The position numbers were made by a program, and so were the translations under genes. Under the pieces are notes generated by a model that worked only from the letters and a program-made list of their open reading frames with translations, was not told the origin of the DNA and ran no database searches. DNA of 64,000 nucleotides from an uncultured Granulosicoccaceae bacterium (GTDB taxonomy: Bacteria; Pseudomonadota; Gammaproteobacteria; Granulosicoccales; Granulosicoccaceae): assembly GCA_938005265.1 (NCBI GenBank), contig CALLOA010000113.1, positions 1 through 64,000 on the forward strand, given 5' to 3'. Every line of letters starts with the position of its first letter. Positions within the stretch are counted from its first letter, which is position 1. Of the stretch, positions 18,595-27,949 are shown piece by piece.

Positions 18595-19572
18595 ATGCTA
18601 TCCGGACTGATAGTCAGACTGTTTCTGGCACTGCTTGCCTGTCTGGCTGTAGTACTTGCGATGACAAACCTGCAGCTTCCTGTGGACTCCATTTTCTATT
18701 CCGCATTGCAGAACTCAGGACATGTGCTGATATTCTGCTTTCTGACGCTCGTATCTCTTGCTCTACTTTCAGGTATTGAAACCGCGAAACCCCAGCGGCG
18801 TTATGTCTACGTTTTTTCTGCCCTAATGATCATCGGTCTCAGCATTGAGTTAATACAACGATACATTGGCAGGGGTTTTAGTGCCAGTGATCAGTTGTTA
18901 AATCTGGGTGGCATACTGGCCGGTTTTCTGGCATTCGAAAGCGTTACAAGGTTGAAGGGGAAACAGTATGGCAAAGGGTTGCTGTGCGGCTTTGCAACCC
19001 TGTTGGTTTTGCTGGCGGGATTCATTAAACCCATTCAAGTTGCGGTCAACTATTTTCAACGACCAGGGCCGCCTGTTCTCGCCGATTTTGAAGAGCCCAA
19101 TGCTCTACTGCGTTTCTTTCATTTTGGTACGGGCGATTTTGCAATAACCAAAGCCCCTGTTGAATGGGAGCACAATAACACTCATGTATTGCGGGCTAGA
19201 ACCGGTAATCAACATCGTGTAAGAATCCAGCTACGAGAACCTCACGCTGACTGGTCAGAATACCAGTGGCTGGACTTCGAGGTATTCATGGCGGAGAAGA
19301 AACATGGCACTCTGCTCTTACTATTACGTGACCGCAGCAATTGGCGCAATGAAGACGGCATTGATGCTTACAAGCATTTTATCAAGCTTAATCCTGGCCT
19401 CAACCAGATAAGCGTACCTCTGATGGGACTCAACCAGCGAATCGGGGTAATGATTGATAATACTATTCAAAACAAAATGCTGAACATTCAAAATATGCAA
19501 GAAGTGGTTTTTCTGCTTCTTGCTGGTGAGGAATTCCGTACACTGTTTCTTGACAATGTCACCCTGCGCTAA
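18595..19572 (+). CDS. VanZ-like membrane protein with carbohydrate-binding-like C-terminal domain
   Basis: 325 residues from ATG. Five hydrophobic helices lie in residues 5-150, and the VanZ-type core GLSIELIQRYIGRGFSASD is followed by LLNLGGILAGFLAF. Residues of about 163-325 are soluble and beta-rich (ADFEEPNALLRF, YQWLDFEVFM, LFLDNVTLR), resembling CBM/galactose-binding-like sandwiches. The C-terminus should face the periplasm. It is not similar in detail to the C-terminal domain of the protein at 986, but the plan is the same. It sits between the deacetylase and the xylanase-like gene, so polysaccharide binding is a reasonable inference. Confidence 0.65.
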   Translation: MLSGLIVRLFLALLACLAVVLAMTNLQLPVDSIFYSALQNSGHVLIFCFLTLVSLALLSGIETAKPQRRYVYVFSALMIIGLSIELIQRYIGRGFSASDQLLNLGGILAGFLAFESVTRLKGKQYGKGLLCGFATLLVLLAGFIKPIQVAVNYFQRPGPPVLADFEEPNALLRFFHFGTGDFAITKAPVEWEHNNTHVLRARTGNQHRVRIQLREPHADWSEYQWLDFEVFMAEKKHGTLLLLLRDRSNWRNEDGIDAYKHFIKLNPGLNQISVPLMGLNQRIGVMIDNTIQNKMLNIQNMQEVVFLLLAGEEFRTLFLDNVTLR

Positions 19573-20004
19573 CCCAATATCACCCGACATTAGGCTCTAT
19601 TGCACTCACTGCTGGGGTTAATTGAGCTTTTTTATACAGCCTTTCCGGGTTCGGCGCCTGTGAAGATCACCCCACAAACGAAAGAGTACTCCGTAAAATA
19701 TCGAGCCTTGTTGGGCAATTGAACCATCGTCATTTACAATTTATACCTCAGCAGATATCCAGCTCTTGCAACAGGCGTCATTACCATTTCCCCACAGCTA
19801 ATACATTCCACTCTAATTAGTTGATCTAAGACCATGATTGCCACTCTAATCGTCATATATTTGACGTCGAAGCGCAAAATATTAACAGTTACATTTCAAC
19901 AAGCTGTATAGAGAATTACATCGCATGACAGGTAAAATAAGCAAGTTGCAAATTCTTCATTCAATCAAGAATGAACAGTTATAAAAGGTTTATGAAAAAC
20001 AAAT
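19573..20004. other. Intergenic leader of the GH10 gene with a six-codon frame
   Basis: 432 bp, otherwise featureless. A mini frame at 19992-20012 (ATG AAA AAC AAA TAT GAA TGA) preceded by AAAAGG overlaps the GH10 start codon at 20005 out of frame, and could couple or dampen translation. Confidence 0.35.
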
Positions 20005-23000
20005 ATGAATGAGTCAAAAACACAACAAGGAATGTTGAAATGCATTACCGAAAGAAGTGGTGTCAAACCGGTCGCTGTCAAAAATCACAACCTCTGCATT
20101 AGTGCTTTTTTACTGACCACATTTGCAACAACCGCCCTTGCCGCACCCGAAGCACCACAAAATTTGAGCGGGCAAGTTACAGAGAATGTTGTATCGCTAG
20201 AATGGGACATTGACACGACTGGCGAAAGCGATGGCTACAACATCTATGCCAACGGTGGCTATATAGATACCGTGTTTGACACAAACTACAGCGCAACCAT
20301 AGACACGGATACTCTGGTTTCATACACCATTGTTGCATTTGGTGGAGATCCGGTTGAATTCTCTGCGGCATCTACAGCGGTAGAACTTCCTCAAGACTTG
20401 ATTCCAACGGACCTCACTATACCACCCAGTAAGCCACGTGAATTAACGGCTGCGGTAGATGGTTCATCACTAACATTGAGCTGGCAGCCATCTACAGACG
20501 ATGAAGCTGTTCAGGGCTACAACGTCTACCAGAACGATCAATATCTGACAACCGTACTTGAACCGAGCTATCAAGGCTCTATTAATCCAACTGATACCTT
20601 CAACTGGTATGTTGTAGCGTTTGATATTCGACAGAACTTCTCGGAACAATCAGATCGATTGCGCTTTCCGGACACAGGACCTGTCGACACTACTATTCCT
20701 CCCAGCGTACCAACACTATTGCTTGGTCAGACCAGCCCCGCTCAGAGCGATCTGCTAAGTGCCGCCATTTCGTGGCAAGCCTCAACCGACGATCAACAGG
20801 TTGCCGGCTACAACGTCTACCAGAACGGCCAGTACCAGACCACTGTATTCGACACGGCCTATGCAACGACAATCAGTGCTTCGGGTTTCACCGATTTCAG
20901 CGTTGTTGCATTTGATTTCGACGGAAACTTTTCGACTACTTCAGCGACGTTGACACTTCCGGAATTGACAGACCCGGCGGCCTTGACTGAACCTCCCACA
21001 CAACCACAAGACTTACGAGGGACTATCGAAGGTGGTAATTTAAGCCTGAGCTGGACTGACTCAACCGACAACATAGGCGTTGGAGGCTACAATCTCTACC
21101 AGAACAATGACTACCTAACTACGGTATTCGAAAACTCCTTCTCAGGCTCAGTAACCGCTGGTGAGAGTTATAGTTATTATGTTGTAGCCTTTGATCGTAA
21201 TGGCAACTTCTCCACACCTTCAGCAGACTTGGTTTTACCCGAAGGCAGTGCCACGGCATCGTCAGAGCCACCAAGCACACCTGAAAATCTGTCAGGCACA
21301 ATCGACGAAACAGGCAACGGCTTTGAAGTAAACCTGTCCTGGAACCCATCCAGTGATGATGGGTCAGTTGCCGGTTACAACGTTTATATAAACAACGATT
21401 ACCTCACGACCACGGCTAACACCAGCCTGACTATTCCAGTTGCCAACAACGGCCCTTTTCGCTTTCACGTTGTAGCTTTTGATGTCGCCAGAAATTTCTC
21501 GGAGCCATCAGTTCGTTTGTCGCTACCTGATGACATTAATCAGCTGCCATTTTTTGTGGGATTTGAAAATCAAACCATAGAAGCCGGTCAAAACTGGAGC
21601 CTTGTGGTTCGACCAAGGGATAACGACGGTGACACGCCCGGACTACTAGGTGGCCGACTGCCAGTAGGCATGCGCAGTGATGATAACTTTGACGGCACTC
21701 GCACACTTCGTTGGCAACCCTTGCAGCCCGCGGTTGGCAATCACCAAATTACCTTTACAGTAATCGATGGTGCTGACAGCAGCCTGACTGTTACCGAAAC
21801 CATAACACTGGCAGTGGTTCTGCCTGAGGATTTAAGTACTATTCCCAATCCCGGACCAACCATTGATGCTATTGGTAACTTTAATATCCGGCCAGGAGAT
21901 ACCTTGGTGCTGCTTGTAAAGGCAGTTGATGCAAATGGCACGATTCCACAGCTTGAAATCCTCAATCCACCTCCGGGTTCAACCTTCGACGACTTTCCTC
22001 TGGATGAGCGAGTCAGAGTGCTACGCTGGACCCCCGGTGATGAAAATCTTGGTGAACGCACATTTAATTTTCTTGCAACAGATGCCGACGATCCTTCGCT
22101 GCAATTTGAGTCATCGGTAACTTTGGGTATCGTTGATCCGTCACGCTATGTCCGGCCCGGCGAACGACTGCGAGCACTCGCTGATGCGCGAGACTTTCTG
22201 TTTGGCTACGCACACTTACTGGAGTGGTACGAACGGCCGGATGCAGATTTATATGGCGATACTGCCGCAGCCGAATTTAACCTGCTGAGCACAGAGAACT
22301 CCATGAAGATGGGTTATATCAACCCGGAAAGAGGTGTTTACCGCTGGGAAGGCAGTGAGCGAGAAATAGAATTCGCCAAACAAAACAACATGGTTGTGCA
22401 TGGACATCCCCTGGTCTGGTACACGGTGCTACCACCCTGGATACTGCAATCAGAAATAGACGAGCGAGAAACAATAATGAACACGTTTATTGACGATGTC
22501 GTGAGCCGCTACGCAGATGACGTGGCTATTTGGGATGTCGTTAATGAAGCCCTCGAAGAGGATGGGTCTTTTCGAAACTCGGTCTGGTTCGAAGCTATGG
22601 GTGAGGACTATATAGATCAGGCCTTTTTCAGAGCACGTGCAAATGACCCCGATGGCATCTTGTTGTACAACGACTTTAATGTTGCGTATAACGGCCCAAA
22701 ATCAGATGGTATGTATGCCCTACTGCAACGTATGCTGGCTGATGGAGTTCCAGTCGATGGCGTTGGCTTCCAGATGCATTTGGCTTCGTCATTTGATCGT
22801 TTCGACGAAGTTGCTGCCAACTTTCAAAGATTTGCTGATCTTGGGCTGGATGTCTATGTAACCGAGCTCGATGTCGTCATGGAGCCAGGTGACACTGAAG
22901 ATGACCAGGCCGCCGTATTTGCCGATGCTGTGGCAACCTGCCTGGCACAACCTGCTTGTAAAGCGGCTCAAATCTGGGGTTTTACCGACCGCTACACTTG

Positions 23001-23085
23001 GCTAAATGGCAGGGACCCACTGGTTCTGGATCAAGATTACCAACCCAAACCAGCTTATCGTGCTCTGCAGAATGTTCTACGGTAG
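20005..23085 (+). CDS. Secreted multidomain GH10 endo-1,4-beta-xylanase-like enzyme
   Basis: 1026 residues. A signal peptide (hydrophobic core about 31-45, cleaved near ALAAP) follows a 28-residue leader. Five fibronectin-III repeats span about 47-510, each with a GYN(V/L/I)Y and VVAFD core. Two cadherin/Ig-like modules follow (about 514-605 and 615-712), then the GH10 domain (about 718-1026). Catalytic residues are present: acid/base E848 in DVVNEALEE and nucleophile E954 in VTELDVVME. GHPLVWY replaces the usual GHxLVWH. Family enzymes cleave xylan; inside an exopolysaccharide locus it may trim the local polymer or help export. No PEP-CTERM tail is present. Loss of the second motif His is notable. 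Confidence 0.85.
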   Translation: MNESKTQQGMLKCITERSGVKPVAVKNHNLCISAFLLTTFATTALAAPEAPQNLSGQVTENVVSLEWDIDTTGESDGYNIYANGGYIDTVFDTNYSATIDTDTLVSYTIVAFGGDPVEFSAASTAVELPQDLIPTDLTIPPSKPRELTAAVDGSSLTLSWQPSTDDEAVQGYNVYQNDQYLTTVLEPSYQGSINPTDTFNWYVVAFDIRQNFSEQSDRLRFPDTGPVDTTIPPSVPTLLLGQTSPAQSDLLSAAISWQASTDDQQVAGYNVYQNGQYQTTVFDTAYATTISASGFTDFSVVAFDFDGNFSTTSATLTLPELTDPAALTEPPTQPQDLRGTIEGGNLSLSWTDSTDNIGVGGYNLYQNNDYLTTVFENSFSGSVTAGESYSYYVVAFDRNGNFSTPSADLVLPEGSATASSEPPSTPENLSGTIDETGNGFEVNLSWNPSSDDGSVAGYNVYINNDYLTTTANTSLTIPVANNGPFRFHVVAFDVARNFSEPSVRLSLPDDINQLPFFVGFENQTIEAGQNWSLVVRPRDNDGDTPGLLGGRLPVGMRSDDNFDGTRTLRWQPLQPAVGNHQITFTVIDGADSSLTVTETITLAVVLPEDLSTIPNPGPTIDAIGNFNIRPGDTLVLLVKAVDANGTIPQLEILNPPPGSTFDDFPLDERVRVLRWTPGDENLGERTFNFLATDADDPSLQFESSVTLGIVDPSRYVRPGERLRALADARDFLFGYAHLLEWYERPDADLYGDTAAAEFNLLSTENSMKMGYINPERGVYRWEGSEREIEFAKQNNMVVHGHPLVWYTVLPPWILQSEIDERETIMNTFIDDVVSRYADDVAIWDVVNEALEEDGSFRNSVWFEAMGEDYIDQAFFRARANDPDGILLYNDFNVAYNGPKSDGMYALLQRMLADGVPVDGVGFQMHLASSFDRFDEVAANFQRFADLGLDVYVTELDVVMEPGDTEDDQAAVFADAVATCLAQPACKAAQIWGFTDRYTWLNGRDPLVLDQDYQPKPAYRALQNVLR

Positions 23086-23270
23086 CTCACATTTCCTTTC
23101 AAGGATTTGAAAGTCTTTCACGTAAAAGTATGTGCTAAAAAAAGCAACAAATATATGGTGACACAGACGCAAATCACATTTGAGTGATTTGTATTCCTGA
23201 TAATCAATGCTGACGGTTGCTGCTAGGGTAAAATGTCTCTCAACTTATTTTCCCCAGCAGCGCCGCACAA

Positions 23271-24563
23271 ATGATCATTGTTGATGATGCACTGAAACAA
23301 CGCCAGGCAGATAACCGCCCACTACGGGTTGCACTTATTGGTGCAGGTTTTATGGGCCGGGGCATAGCCAATCAAATTGTTAACTATGTTCCCGGTATGG
23401 AACTCGCTGTAATCTGCAACCGCACACCAGAGAATGCTGAAAAAGCCTGGCAATACGCAGGAAAAAAAGAATTTGTAGAAGTCTCCAACGAGAGTCAGCT
23501 GGAAGATGCGATTCGTCGCAACCAGCCGGCGCTGACCAGTGACACGTCGGTAGCTTGCCAAAGTGGTTCAATTGATATCCTGATTGAATCCACGGGCGCT
23601 GTTGAATTTGGTGCTCGGTTGGTCTTGCAAGCCATTGAGCACAAGAAACATATCGTGCTGATGAACGCCGAATTGGACAGTACAGTCGGACCTTACCTGA
23701 AAGTGCTGGCCGATCAGGCCGGCGTTATCTACACCGGCTGTGATGGTGACCAACCTGGTGTGCAAATGAACCTGTTGCGCTTCGTCAAGTCGATTGGCTT
23801 GATTCCACGTGTGTGTGGGAACATTAAGGGCCTTCAGGATCGCTATAGAAACCCCACAACGCAGGAAGCCTTTGCAAAACAGTGGGGGCAAACTCCAACA
23901 ATGGTCACCAGCTTCGCAGACGGTACCAAAATATCTTTTGAGCAGTCGATAGTAGCCAATGCAACGGGCTTCAAGGTTTCACAACGTGGCATGATTGGCT
24001 GGGACTACGACGGTCATGTTGATGAGCTGACAACCCAGTATGACATTAACATGCTCCGCGAACATGGGGGCATTGTCGACTATGTTGTGGGTGCTTTACC
24101 GAGCCCCGGAGTCTACATATGTGCAGAGGCGTCTGATCCGAATCAGCACATCTACCTGGATTACGGCAAGCTTGGCAAGGGGCCGCTTTACAGTTTCTAT
24201 GTTCCTTATCATTTGACGGTATTCGAAGTACCACTGTCAGCAGCAAGAGCCGTGTTGCATAACGACCCTGTCATAGCACCCATGGGTGCACCCGTTGTTG
24301 ATGTAGTCGCTGCTGCAAAGGTGGATCTGGCAATTGGAGATAAAATCGACATGCTCGGGGGCTACAAAACCTATGGGCTTTGCGAGGATGCCGGCATTGT
24401 GAACAACGACAGGCTATTACCGATTGGCATTGCCGAAGGAGCCGTTGTTAAAAGGCCAGTCTGCAAAGACTCGGTTCTGACTGTGGATGATATAGATCTA
24501 CCTGACAACACTTGCGTCCAGCTACGCAACAGACAGAACATGCATTTCGCGAGCAACAGCTGA
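23271..24563 (+). CDS. NAD(P)-dependent oxidoreductase with SAF domain
   Basis: 430 residues from ATG. The N-terminal Rossmann fold carries VALIGAGFMGRGIANQI. The middle (IDILIESTGAVEFGA, HIVLMNAELD, YTGCDGDQPG) resembles homoserine-dehydrogenase or DapB-like enzymes. The end (LAIGDKIDMLGGYKTYG, LPIGIAEGAVVKRPV) is a SAF-like domain. It precedes two nucleotide-sugar genes on the same strand, so it may form an unusual sugar or precursor for the exopolysaccharide. The substrate is unknown. Confidence 0.75.
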   Translation: MIIVDDALKQRQADNRPLRVALIGAGFMGRGIANQIVNYVPGMELAVICNRTPENAEKAWQYAGKKEFVEVSNESQLEDAIRRNQPALTSDTSVACQSGSIDILIESTGAVEFGARLVLQAIEHKKHIVLMNAELDSTVGPYLKVLADQAGVIYTGCDGDQPGVQMNLLRFVKSIGLIPRVCGNIKGLQDRYRNPTTQEAFAKQWGQTPTMVTSFADGTKISFEQSIVANATGFKVSQRGMIGWDYDGHVDELTTQYDINMLREHGGIVDYVVGALPSPGVYICAEASDPNQHIYLDYGKLGKGPLYSFYVPYHLTVFEVPLSAARAVLHNDPVIAPMGAPVVDVVAAAKVDLAIGDKIDMLGGYKTYGLCEDAGIVNNDRLLPIGIAEGAVVKRPVCKDSVLTVDDIDLPDNTCVQLRNRQNMHFASNS

Positions 24564-24711
24564 AATTAATACGCAGCGTCCAGATTCTGGCTCAACGTTT
24601 GCCTCAGTTAGCAAAGTGCGCCGGCCTGTTTAGACCAATTTCGTTGGCATAATCATTGTCTACGCGAAACTTGGCCGTACTCAAATGCTTTTCTATTAAA
24701 TTGCTTAAACC

Positions 24712-25833
24712 ATGCCTGAAAAAACGACACAAGCCACTAACGCAATTGAGGTTGTAGAACATGATCTTGACTATATTGTTGCCAATCTTGACGGTGTGCT
24801 GGACGAACTGGCCGGGCGACACTTGCTGATTATTGGAGGGGCCGGTTTTCTGGGCTATTACCTCACCCAGAGCATTGTCCATTTCAACAAGTCTGCCAGC
24901 AAACCGGTAAAGATGACAGTGTATGACAACTTTATTCGCGGTGTTCCAGCATGGCTAACCACTCTTTCCAAAGAACCTTTTGTATCTGTTGATACTTTTG
25001 ACGTCGTTGATCCACTGACAAGTACCCAGGGACAATTTGACTACATCATTCATGCAGCCTCCATTGCATCCCCCACATTCTACCGGCAGTACCCAATCGA
25101 GACGATGGATGCAAATGTCACTGGTATACGTAACGTACTGGAATATGCTCGTACACAAAACAAGGCAGGTTTACCCCTGGGCGGCATTCTGTTCTACTCC
25201 ACAAGTGAAATCTATGGTGATCCTGATCCGGCAAATATTCCAACTGCCGAAACCTACCGAGGAAATGTGTCATGTACTGGCCCACGGGCCTGTTACGACG
25301 AATCAAAACGATATGGCGAAACACTATGCGTAAATTTCGCTACCCAGCATGATGTGCCTGTTCGAATAGCACGCCCTTTTAACAACTATGGGCCGGGACT
25401 TAAAATCGATGACGCAAGAGTGCTACCCGATTTTTGCCGTGACATGCTGAATCAGCGAGACATCGTCATGTATTCAGATGGTACTCCTACCCGCACCTTC
25501 TGCTACATCGCCGATGCAATCGTGGGCTACTTTCGAATATTGCTTCTGGGAAAAAATGGCGAATCCTACAACATCGGTACCGAATCACCGGAAATATCGA
25601 TGCGGGTACTGGCCGATACTGTGGTTAGCGTGGCAGAGGATCTATTCGATTACAAAGGAAAGGTAGTCATGCAAACCAGTAGTGACAACGAGTATTTGAT
25701 TGATAATCCGAATCGAAGGTGCCCGGATATCACCAAAGCCCGAACGCAACTAAAGTACAACCCCGCAATAGATATCGATACAGGCCTGCGCAATACCTTG
25801 TTGTGGTATGCCGAAAATCGCGAACAGGATTAA
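24712..25833 (+). CDS. NAD-dependent sugar epimerase/dehydratase, UDP-glucuronate decarboxylase-like SDR
   Basis: 373 residues from ATG. The extended-SDR motifs are complete: IGGAGFLG (NAD binding), DYIIHAASIASPTFY, STSEIYGDP, catalytic Tyr and Lys in YDESKRYGE, RPFNNYGPG and TRTFCYIAD. The pattern RPFNxYGPG plus TRxFxYxxD fits UDP-glucuronate decarboxylase-like enzymes. The gene ends 6 bp before UDP-glucose dehydrogenase, which would supply UDP-glucuronate. A UDP-xylose product would fit the GH10 enzyme nearby, but this is inference. A 4,6-dehydratase or epimerase remains possible. Confidence 0.75.
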   Translation: MPEKTTQATNAIEVVEHDLDYIVANLDGVLDELAGRHLLIIGGAGFLGYYLTQSIVHFNKSASKPVKMTVYDNFIRGVPAWLTTLSKEPFVSVDTFDVVDPLTSTQGQFDYIIHAASIASPTFYRQYPIETMDANVTGIRNVLEYARTQNKAGLPLGGILFYSTSEIYGDPDPANIPTAETYRGNVSCTGPRACYDESKRYGETLCVNFATQHDVPVRIARPFNNYGPGLKIDDARVLPDFCRDMLNQRDIVMYSDGTPTRTFCYIADAIVGYFRILLLGKNGESYNIGTESPEISMRVLADTVVSVAEDLFDYKGKVVMQTSSDNEYLIDNPNRRCPDITKARTQLKYNPAIDIDTGLRNTLLWYAENREQD

Positions 25834-25839
25834 GAAACT

Positions 25840-27276
25840 ATGAAAGTTTCGGTTATCGGTACAGGTTACGTTGGTTTGGTATCGGGTGTTTGTCTTGCCA
25901 GTCGCGGAAATCACGTCACCTGTGTTGATGTTGACAGTAATAAAGTCGCTAGTATCAACAATGGCATTCCACCCATCCATGAAGAGGGACTGGAAGATCT
26001 CCTCAAACAGGTCATAGCGGATGGTTCATTCAATGCCAGTATAGATCTGGAATCAGCAGTTCGAAACACGGATTTGACGCTGCTCGCAGTGGGTACCCCG
26101 TTTGATGGTGAGCATATCGACCTTTCGTACATCGAAACAGCAAGTCAGCAAATTGGCAAGGCACTCAAGTCTAAATCAGAATTCCACACCGTTGTGGTCA
26201 AATCCACTGTTGTGCCTGGAACTACCGAAAATGTTGTAGGCAAAATTCTGAGTGAATACAGTGACCGCGAAATCGGCGCACAACTCGGCCTTGGGATGAA
26301 CCCTGAATTTTTGCGTGAAGGCGAAGCTGTTACTGACTTTATGAACCCGGACCGTATTGTAATTGGTGCAGTCGATCAAACTACATCAGAAGCCATGCAT
26401 CAAATGTATGCAGAATTTCCCGATGTGGACAAGCTGGAAACTTCCCCTCGTACCGCAGAAATGATCAAATACACAGCCAATTCCCTGCTTGCCACGTTGA
26501 TTTCATTTTCAAATGAAATAGGCAATCTCTGCGCCTCAATAAGTGATGTTGATATTGAAGAGGTTATGCAAGGTGTCTGGCTGGATAAACGCTTCAGCCC
26601 TCTCCTGAACGAACAACACGATGATTTGATTCGATCCGGCGGCAACAATAAAAGCCGGTGTATCCCGGGCATGACCAGCTACTTGCGTGCCGGCTGTGGA
26701 TTTGGTGGCAGTTGTTTTCCAAAAGACGTTAGCGCTCTTATTGCATATGGCAAGCAGCATGACAACACTATGCAGATGCTGGATGCAGTTATGTCGATCA
26801 ACGCCAATCAACCAAAAAAGCTGGTTGATCTTACTGACAATGTTCTAAGACGCAGTATCGACGATCCGGTAACAGATGCATCGACTCTGAAAGTTGCTTT
26901 ACTGGGGCTGGCATTTAAAGCTGGGACCGATGACGTTCGCGATAGTGCAGCCATTCCAGTTATAGAAGGATTACAGCAACTGGGTTACCGCATCAGTGCT
27001 TATGATCCTATAGCAATGGAAAACGCGCGTAGTGCTCTTGAAACTGCAATGTCTGGGAATGGCAGTATGGATGGCGTCACTATGGCAAATGGCATCGTTG
27101 AATGCATCGAAAACGCTGATGCGATTGTAGTCACGACAGCTTGGCCAGAATTTCAGGGCTTACCCAAAATGGTCGAAAAGATGGATAGTCAACCCTATGT
27201 TATAGACGGGCGGCGTATGTTTAAGCCGGACGATTTCAAGCACTACGCCGGAATTGGACTGCAACCATCCAGCTAA
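25840..27276 (+). CDS. ugd: UDP-glucose/GDP-mannose-type nucleotide sugar dehydrogenase
   Basis: 478 residues from ATG. The Rossmann start MKVSVIGTGYVGLVSGVCLA, VKSTVVPGTT, NPEFLREGEAV and the catalytic cysteine C292 in GFGGSCFPKD are intact, and the C-terminal domain has LGLAFKAGTDDVRDS. It oxidises UDP-glucose to UDP-glucuronate with two NAD. Only 6 bp separate it from the upstream decarboxylase-like gene. A UDP-glucose substrate is more likely than GDP-mannose given that partner. The insert SRCIPGMTSYLRAG before the active site is slightly longer than in E. coli Ugd. Confidence 0.9.
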   Translation: MKVSVIGTGYVGLVSGVCLASRGNHVTCVDVDSNKVASINNGIPPIHEEGLEDLLKQVIADGSFNASIDLESAVRNTDLTLLAVGTPFDGEHIDLSYIETASQQIGKALKSKSEFHTVVVKSTVVPGTTENVVGKILSEYSDREIGAQLGLGMNPEFLREGEAVTDFMNPDRIVIGAVDQTTSEAMHQMYAEFPDVDKLETSPRTAEMIKYTANSLLATLISFSNEIGNLCASISDVDIEEVMQGVWLDKRFSPLLNEQHDDLIRSGGNNKSRCIPGMTSYLRAGCGFGGSCFPKDVSALIAYGKQHDNTMQMLDAVMSINANQPKKLVDLTDNVLRRSIDDPVTDASTLKVALLGLAFKAGTDDVRDSAAIPVIEGLQQLGYRISAYDPIAMENARSALETAMSGNGSMDGVTMANGIVECIENADAIVVTTAWPEFQGLPKMVEKMDSQPYVIDGRRMFKPDDFKHYAGIGLQPSS

Positions 27277-27354
27277 CACCAGAGCCATTTTGCAATCCGC
27301 TGGTTGTATCTGTAGTCAGGAAACACCCCTAACAACTGGATACGAGACCGGCTA

Positions 27355-27924
27355 CTACGACTTCTTTGGCGCTGAACCCGGTTTTAGGGCGGGTGCGGAC
27401 ACAAAAGGTGGCCATTGTTTGTCTTTCTCAGACAAACCTGTAACGTCTAGCGGCCACTCTATTCCAAAGGCTTGGTCATCATATCGATATCCACGCTCCG
27501 CATCGGGCGTATAAGCACCGGATACAAGATAATTCACTTCCGTATCCTTTTCCAGAATCTGAAAACCGTGCGCACATAACGGAGGCACGTAAACCGCTGT
27601 GCGATTCCTATCATTCAGCGCAACGCTGACATGCTCAAGATAGGTTGGAGAATCCCTACGTGTATCAACAACGACATCAAAAATTGCGCCTTTGACACAA
27701 CGAATCAATTTTGCTTCCAAAGCCGGCTCTACCTGCAAGTGTAAACCACGTACAACACCTGCTATAGCCGAATAAGACATATTACTTTGGACAAAATCAG
27801 TTTGTAAGCCATGGTCACGGAATTCACTTTCACAAAACGTTCGTGCAAAGAATCCCCGATCATCACCTATAGGCTCCAGATCGATCACCCACATATCAGC
27901 GACTGCAGTTTTGGTAAACTTCAA
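27355..27924 (-). CDS. rfbC: dTDP-4-dehydrorhamnose 3,5-epimerase-family (RfbC) enzyme
   Basis: 189 residues from a TTG at 27924, chosen because LKFTKTAVADMWVIDLE aligns with the family N-terminus and GGAG lies 9 nt upstream. The longer in-frame extension runs back through the cytidylyltransferase gene. The cupin fold is intact with GDDRGFFARTF, the catalytic His in VVRGLHLQ and YVPPLCAHGF. The gene lies 25 bp downstream of the cytidylyltransferase. Given that partner, it may epimerise a CDP- rather than a dTDP-4-keto sugar. Confidence 0.85.
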   Translation of the reverse strand: MKFTKTAVADMWVIDLEPIGDDRGFFARTFCESEFRDHGLQTDFVQSNMSYSAIAGVVRGLHLQVEPALEAKLIRCVKGAIFDVVVDTRRDSPTYLEHVSVALNDRNRTAVYVPPLCAHGFQILEKDTEVNYLVSGAYTPDAERGYRYDDQAFGIEWPLDVTGLSEKDKQWPPFVSAPALKPGSAPKKS

Positions 27925-27949
27925 ACCATTGTTCTCCAACGCGTCCGAA

